From assembly GCA_018241425.1 (NCBI GenBank), contig JAFEDU010000011.1:1-33178 (forward strand): a stretch of 33,178 bases of DNA. Direction: 5' to 3'. This document shows positions 29,585 through 33,178 of the stretch, piece after piece; the stretch's first letter is position 1; every line of letters starts with the position of its first letter. The position numbers and the translations under genes are program-made. The DNA is from Pseudomonadota bacterium (lineage in GTDB: Bacteria; Pseudomonadota; Gammaproteobacteria; Steroidobacterales; Steroidobacteraceae). The notes under the pieces are model-generated. The model searched no databases. It saw only the letters and a list, made by a program, of their open reading frames with translations, and was not told the DNA's origin.

Positions 29585-30328
29585 GTGAGTCCGCAGCAGG
29601 ATTCGGCGCACCGCGCGCTGGACGGGCCGCTCTCGGAGGCGGAAATTGCGCGTCTCGCCGAGCGGCTGGCCGCCAATCCCAACCCTGAGGGCTTATCCCT
29701 CGAAGGCGTCGACGGACTCTTCTGCGCCCTCATCGCCAGTCCCACGCAAGTGATGCCCTCGGAGTTCCTTCCCGTGATTCTCGGCGGCGAGCCTGGAAAC
29801 AGCGGGGTCTTTGCCGACATCGAGGACGCGCAAGCGACGCTCCCGCTGCTGATGCGCTACTGGAACTCGATCGCCCAGGACTACAGCGGCGCCGACGGGC
29901 TGCACCTGCCGTACGTGGAGGAGCCCGGCACGGATGGCATCCTGGGACGGGACTGGGCGCGCGGGTTTATGAAGGGGACGCGTCTCGCGCCGGCGGGCTG
30001 GGACTACTATTTCAAGGACGAGAAGGAAGGGGCGGGAGTGGCCATAGCCCTGGTCGCCGGTGAAATCGATCCCGCGTGGCCCAAGGAGCCGTTGAGCCCG
30101 GAGAAGCGCGACGAGCTCCTCCAGTGGATGATTGCAGGCGCGGCCCGCGCGTATCGTTTTCTGGAAAGCGGTCGCCAGGCGATCGCAGAGGTCGACGCGA
30201 CAGAAAACGAACCGGAGCCTTACGTGCGCCCGGCCGCAAAGGTCGGCCGGAACGACCCGTGTCCCTGCGGCAGTGGGCAGAAGTTCAAGAAGTGCTGCGC
30301 CGCACCTCCCCGGGAATCGGCGCATTAA
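29585..30328 (+). CDS. UPF0149 (YgfB/YecA-like) protein with C-terminal SEC-C motif
   Basis: Starts at a GTG. The 247-residue product has a UPF0149 domain (about 15-185): LERLAANPNPEGLSLEGVDG-type opening with GLFCALIASPTQVMPSEFLP, then YWNSIAQDY, GRDWARGFMKGTRLAPAGWD and a helical end (LLQWMIAGAARAYRFLESGR). The C-terminus is a SEC-C zinc motif, GRNDPCPCGSGQKFKKCC (about residues 222-239), as in SecA and YecA. YecA-type proteins are thought to bind SecA or the ribosome. It follows the MbcA-like gene closely, suggesting one transcript. Confidence 0.88.
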   Translation: MSPQQDSAHRALDGPLSEAEIARLAERLAANPNPEGLSLEGVDGLFCALIASPTQVMPSEFLPVILGGEPGNSGVFADIEDAQATLPLLMRYWNSIAQDYSGADGLHLPYVEEPGTDGILGRDWARGFMKGTRLAPAGWDYYFKDEKEGAGVAIALVAGEIDPAWPKEPLSPEKRDELLQWMIAGAARAYRFLESGRQAIAEVDATENEPEPYVRPAAKVGRNDPCPCGSGQKFKKCCAAPPRESAH

Positions 30329-30373
30329 GGGCGCCGGTATGACAGGACTTAAAGAGAGGGTAGGGCAGATCCC

Positions 30374-30718
30374 GTGAGACCCCCCGTGCACATCGACATT
30401 GACCGGCTGACGGAACCCGAGCTGATCGACCTCAATCATCGGGTCGTGGCGCGCCTCAAGTTCCTGCGGCAGCTTCACGCCCATACCACCATGCTCGAGT
30501 TCCGGATCGGGGAGCGGGTACGCTTTTACCCGAAAGGACGGGCGCCAGTGGAGGGCATGATCACGCGCTACAACCGCAAGACCGTCACGGTCGTGACGGA
30601 TGCGGGTCAGACCTGGAACGTGGCCCCGGAGCTTCTGGAGCGAGCGGTTGTAGAGACCTCTGGCATGCCCCAGGCCGGGAACGTCGTCGTCCTGCATCCT
30701 GAGAAAGGTCGAAGATGA
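30374..30718 (+). CDS. hypothetical KOW/SH3-like small protein (114 aa)
   Basis: I used the GTG at 30374 (TAGGG about 8 bases upstream); a GTG at 30386 is possible. The N-terminal helix (LTEPELIDLNHRVVARLKFL) is followed by a small beta domain: LEFRIGERVRFYPKGRAPVE, then GMITRYNRKTVTVVTDAGQT and WNVAPELLERAV. The layout F.iGe.V.F...gr...G.i.r.NrKTV.V....G..WnV.P.lL recalls KOW-like or SH3-like nucleic-acid-binding proteins found on mobile elements. Function is unknown. Confidence 0.75.
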   Translation: MRPPVHIDIDRLTEPELIDLNHRVVARLKFLRQLHAHTTMLEFRIGERVRFYPKGRAPVEGMITRYNRKTVTVVTDAGQTWNVAPELLERAVVETSGMPQAGNVVVLHPEKGRR

Positions 30719-30730
30719 GAGGCACTAGCC

Positions 30731-30916
30731 GTGACCCATAAGATCCCCGACGGCATGCGCACAGCAGTGCATGGGGCGGCCGTTCGCCGCTGGCTCCAGG
30801 GGGCGGTTGCCCGCGCTTACGATGCGCTCAAAGCGGACCCCTCGCGCGGCGTGTCCCCCGACCGCGTGCGAGCACGTCTGGCAGCTGAATATCAGAAGGT
30901 CACCGCAAGGCGGTGA
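30731..30916 (+). CDS. small helical protein, stability-determinant/antitoxin-like (61 aa)
   Basis: Starts at a GTG with GAGAGG about 9-10 bases upstream and 12 bases after the previous stop. The product is nearly all helical and basic: AAVRRWLQGAVARAYDALKA, then DPSRGVSPDRVRARLAAEYQ. The W...V..AyD.L..DP..gvs.D.V.a.L pattern resembles the short ParD/'stability determinant' antitoxins of plasmids, but no toxin gene follows. The resemblance is weak. Confidence 0.55.
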   Translation: MTHKIPDGMRTAVHGAAVRRWLQGAVARAYDALKADPSRGVSPDRVRARLAAEYQKVTARR

Positions 30917-31022
30917 AGGACTTTACGCATTACGCCCCATCAGACTGCGGCTCACCGCGCAAGGAATACCGGGTCCCAAAGCGCCATAATGGGCGCCAGA
31001 CCGGGGGAGGGGAGGGCATTCC

Positions 31023-31718
31023 ATGAAATCTGAGACCGTGACGCCGGCCGACGTGCTAGGAAGCCTGAACGACGTCGAGGCCAAGAATGCCCCGGCCCAT
31101 CTGTACCTTCAGGGCGATCCCTCCCTGCTGCGACGCGGACCGCGGGTCTCCGTCGTAGGCTCCCGGAAGGCCACCGGCGAGGGATTAAAGCGCGCGAGCT
31201 ACCTGGTGCGGGCCCTCGTGGCGCACGAGATGGTCGTCGTCAGTGGTCTCGCCGAGGGCATCGACACTGCGGCGCACCAGGGGGCGATCGAGGCGGGCGG
31301 CCGGACCATCGCCGTGCTCGGGACCCCGCTTGATCAGAGCTACCCGGCCGCCAATCGCGATCTGCAGGAACGCATCGGCCGGGAGCACCTGCTCGTGAGC
31401 CAGTTCGGCCCCGGGACGCGGGTGACGCCGAAGAACTTCCCGATCCGCAACCGAACCATGGCGCTGCTGACGGACGCCACCGTCATCGTCGAGGCGGGTG
31501 AGAAGAGCGGAACTCTGCATCAGGGCTGGGAAGCCCTTCGTTTAGGACGGCAGCTCTTTCTCATGGAGTCCGTGGCCAGTGATCCGGCGCTGACCTGGCC
31601 GAAGGCCATGCTCGAGTACGGGGCCCAGGTACTCACCCGCGAGAACCTCGAGGACGAGCTCGCCGATCTCCCGGAGGTCACTGCGCGCCATACGGACGCG
31701 ATTGCCGCGATCATTTGA
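31023..31718 (+). CDS. DprA/Smf-like Rossmann-fold protein (231 aa)
   Basis: GGAGGGGAGGG lies before the ATG at 31023. The product has the DprA Rossmann core: VSVVGSRKATGEGLKRASYL, VVVSGLAEGIDTAAHQGAIE, AGGRTIAVLGTPLDQSYPAA, LLVSQFGPG, NFPIRNRTMALLTDATVIVE and SGTLHQGWEALRLGRQLF. True DprA proteins are ~300-380 aa with an N-terminal SAM-like and a C-terminal winged-helix domain. Both are missing here, so this is a trimmed, non-competence form. It overlaps the next gene by 4 bases (TTGA). Together with the PRTase and HsdR-like genes it forms one operon, which suggests defence rather than transformation. Confidence 0.9.
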   Translation: MKSETVTPADVLGSLNDVEAKNAPAHLYLQGDPSLLRRGPRVSVVGSRKATGEGLKRASYLVRALVAHEMVVVSGLAEGIDTAAHQGAIEAGGRTIAVLGTPLDQSYPAANRDLQERIGREHLLVSQFGPGTRVTPKNFPIRNRTMALLTDATVIVEAGEKSGTLHQGWEALRLGRQLFLMESVASDPALTWPKAMLEYGAQVLTRENLEDELADLPEVTARHTDAIAAII

Positions 31719-32344
31719 TCACGCGATTGCCGTATGGCGCCGGCTACGCGTACTCCCCGCGCGGTGAGACCGAAATCTCAAGGCGCTCGCGCCAACTGCG
31801 CGACCTAGTGAAGGCAGCAGATGCCGCGGCACTGCCGCAGATCGCAGCGCGCATTGCACAATGGGCAGGGGAGGGCAGATTCCCTTTCTTTTTCAGCGCC
31901 GACACCACCGTCGTACCTATTCCGGGGCGTTCGCCGCGGCGGGGGGACGACACGCTATGGGTGCCCCAAAGGATTTGTGCTGCGTTGTGCGCCGCAGGAC
32001 TTGCCCGCGAAACCTGGCCCGTCCTGGAGCGCATGAGAGCCGTCCCCAAATCCGCTTTTGCCGAACGGGGGCACCGTCCCGAACTCGAAGTTCACCGGGA
32101 GTCGTTGACGGTAGTTTCCCGGTTGCCCCCGACGCCAGCCATTCTGCTCGTGGATGATTTTGTCACCAAGGGCAGGACGCTTCTTGCCGCTGCTCAGGTT
32201 CTCGCCCAGGCGATCCCCGGAGTTACGATCCGCGCCTTTGCCGTCGTGCGTACGATGGGGTTGGTGCCTGAGGTCGAGCGGATCCAGTGGCCGGTGGTCG
32301 GGGAGATACGTTTGGACAATGGCGATGCCGTTCGCGATCCTTGA
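31715..32344 (+). CDS. ComF-like phosphoribosyltransferase (209 aa)
   Basis: The start is a TTG at 31715 within the TTGA overlap with the DprA-like stop, so translation is coupled. The PRPP-binding loop is clear: AILLVDDFVTKGRTLLAAAQ (about residues 141-160), the DD..T.G.T signature of type I PRTases. Upstream, PFFFSADTTVVPIPGRSPRR and AALCAAGLARETWPVLERMR match the ComF layout, but the N-terminal Cys zinc knuckle of ComF is lacking. The enzyme's substrate is unknown. In PsyrTA/RqlHI-type modules, as I recall, DprA-like and PRTase parts partner a helicase; here the helicase is the next gene. Confidence 0.87.
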   Translation: MITRLPYGAGYAYSPRGETEISRRSRQLRDLVKAADAAALPQIAARIAQWAGEGRFPFFFSADTTVVPIPGRSPRRGDDTLWVPQRICAALCAAGLARETWPVLERMRAVPKSAFAERGHRPELEVHRESLTVVSRLPPTPAILLVDDFVTKGRTLLAAAQVLAQAIPGVTIRAFAVVRTMGLVPEVERIQWPVVGEIRLDNGDAVRDP

Positions 32345-32350
32345 TCTTCC

Positions 32351-33178
32351 ATGAGCACTAACGAAGCGTTTTCCCGGGCGAAGATCGACGCACAGTTGAA
32401 AGATGAGGGGTGGGATCCTCTCAATCCCAATTCTGTCCGCTTTGAATACGTCTTGCCGGATGGAACCAAGGCCGACTACGTCCTCTGCGATCGCAACGGG
32501 CGTTCGTTAGCGGTGCTGGAAGCGAAGAGGGCATCGGCGAACCCCGCCGATGCCGCGGCCCAGGCACGGGCGTATGCCGAGCAGCTCAAAGTCCCGTTCA
32601 TCTTTCTCTCCAACGGCGAGGAGATCCGGTTCTGGGATTGGCAGATCGAAGCCCATCCGCGAACGGTCAAGACCTTCTTCGGGCCGGAGGACCTGGAGCG
32701 CCGTCATGCCATACGACAGCTCCGCAAAGACATATTGGTCGTCCCCATCGATCGTCGCATCGTGGAGCGGGACTACCAGACGGACTGTATCGATACCCTG
32801 AGCAAGGGATTCCGCGAAGGCCGGCGAAAAATGCTGGTGGAGATGGCCACCGGCACCGGGAAAACGCGCATGGCTGCCGCTTTCATCAAGAGGCTGTTTG
32901 AGGCCAATGCCGTCACGCGTGTCCTCTTTCTGGTCGATCGGAACACGCTCGCCAAACAGACGGAAGACGTGTTCGCGGAGCAACTGCCTGACTACCCATG
33001 CTACCGCCTCCAGAGTGGCCGGCGCTTCCAGGATGAAAAGCGGGTCACGATCACGACGCTTCAGAGCATGATCAATATCTATCGGGAGTACTCCGCGGGC
33101 TATTTCGACCTTGTGATATCGGATGAATGCCACCGCAGCATCTACGGAAAATGGCGGGGTGTCTTGGAACACTTCGAC
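32351..33178 (+). CDS. hsdR: HsdR-like type I restriction nuclease/helicase subunit (partial, runs off right edge)
   Basis: Starts at the ATG at 32351, 6 bases after the PRTase stop, and stays open for 276 codons to the window end. Residues about 30-60 hold a PD-(D/E)xK-type nuclease core: FEYVLPDGTKADYVLCD with D42, then LAVLEAK with E57 and K59. The helicase part begins with DYQTDCIDTL (Q-like motif). It continues with Walker A, MATGTGKT (165-172), motif Ia VLFLVDRNTLAKQ, and a DECH box (SDECHRS, 257-263). This is the order found in type I R subunits. Whether hsdM and hsdS follow is not visible. The link to the DprA/PRTase genes is discussed as a finding. Confidence 0.9.
   Translation, partial: MSTNEAFSRAKIDAQLKDEGWDPLNPNSVRFEYVLPDGTKADYVLCDRNGRSLAVLEAKRASANPADAAAQARAYAEQLKVPFIFLSNGEEIRFWDWQIEAHPRTVKTFFGPEDLERRHAIRQLRKDILVVPIDRRIVERDYQTDCIDTLSKGFREGRRKMLVEMATGTGKTRMAAAFIKRLFEANAVTRVLFLVDRNTLAKQTEDVFAEQLPDYPCYRLQSGRRFQDEKRVTITTLQSMINIYREYSAGYFDLVISDECHRSIYGKWRGVLEHFD

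Overview
The window reads as part of a GC-rich (roughly 60% G+C by eye) mobilizable plasmid, or an element derived from one, from a Pseudomonadota host. Gene style (RepA_C-type initiator, MobQ-type relaxase, many small lipoproteins, YD-repeat protein) suggests a gammaproteobacterium of the Xanthomonadales/Nevskiales kind. A betaproteobacterium cannot be excluded. No rRNA, tRNA, CRISPR array or insertion sequence was seen.

Layout. (1) 1-3584, minus: the first ~1194 codons of a secreted RHS/YD-repeat protein that runs off the left edge. (2) 4262-6832, minus: a three-gene secreted cassette that looks like a polymorphic toxin, its immunity protein and a further secreted protein. It is flanked by direct repeats of the 3' end of the relaxase gene. 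(3) 6876-10674: mobility module, comprising a MobA/MobL relaxase (minus), an upstream oriT with an IncQ-like nic core at 8222-8235, two tandem paralogous secreted proteins and a TraD-like relaxosome protein. (4) 10671-21970: mostly plus-strand small cargo genes, including several lipoproteins and Zn-ribbon proteins, a TPM-domain protein, a WD40 lipoprotein, DUF5076, an I9-inhibitor-like protein, an EVE-HNH restriction nuclease, a DUF429 RNase H-fold protein and an LspA-like membrane protein with an extra C-terminal domain. (5) 22014-23763, minus: a TIKI/TraB-like secreted protein and a Bax-inhibitor-1 family membrane protein. (6) 23764-27881: replication and partition (iteron-type oriV, repA, parA, palindromic operator/parS candidates, parB). 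(7) 28044-30916: small regulators, including a toxin-antitoxin-like pair, a lone MbcA/ParS-type antitoxin domain and a YecA-like SEC-C protein. (8) 31023-33178: a tightly coupled operon of a DprA-like Rossmann protein, a ComF-like phosphoribosyltransferase and the start of a type I restriction (HsdR-like) nuclease-helicase that runs off the right edge.

How it fits together. RepA with the iterons gives replication, ParA/ParB with the palindromes gives inheritance, and the relaxase with oriT and the TraD-like protein gives mobilization by a helper conjugation system. No type IV secretion genes are in view. The cargo combines interbacterial competition (RHS protein, toxin/immunity), defence (EVE-HNH and the DprA-PRTase-HsdR operon) and cell-envelope functions.

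The observations most worth following are the DprA/PRTase/HsdR-like operon, the duplicated ~190-bp module carrying DnaA-box-like motifs in front of two unrelated genes, the relaxase-tail repeats around the toxin cassette, and the LspA-like fusion.
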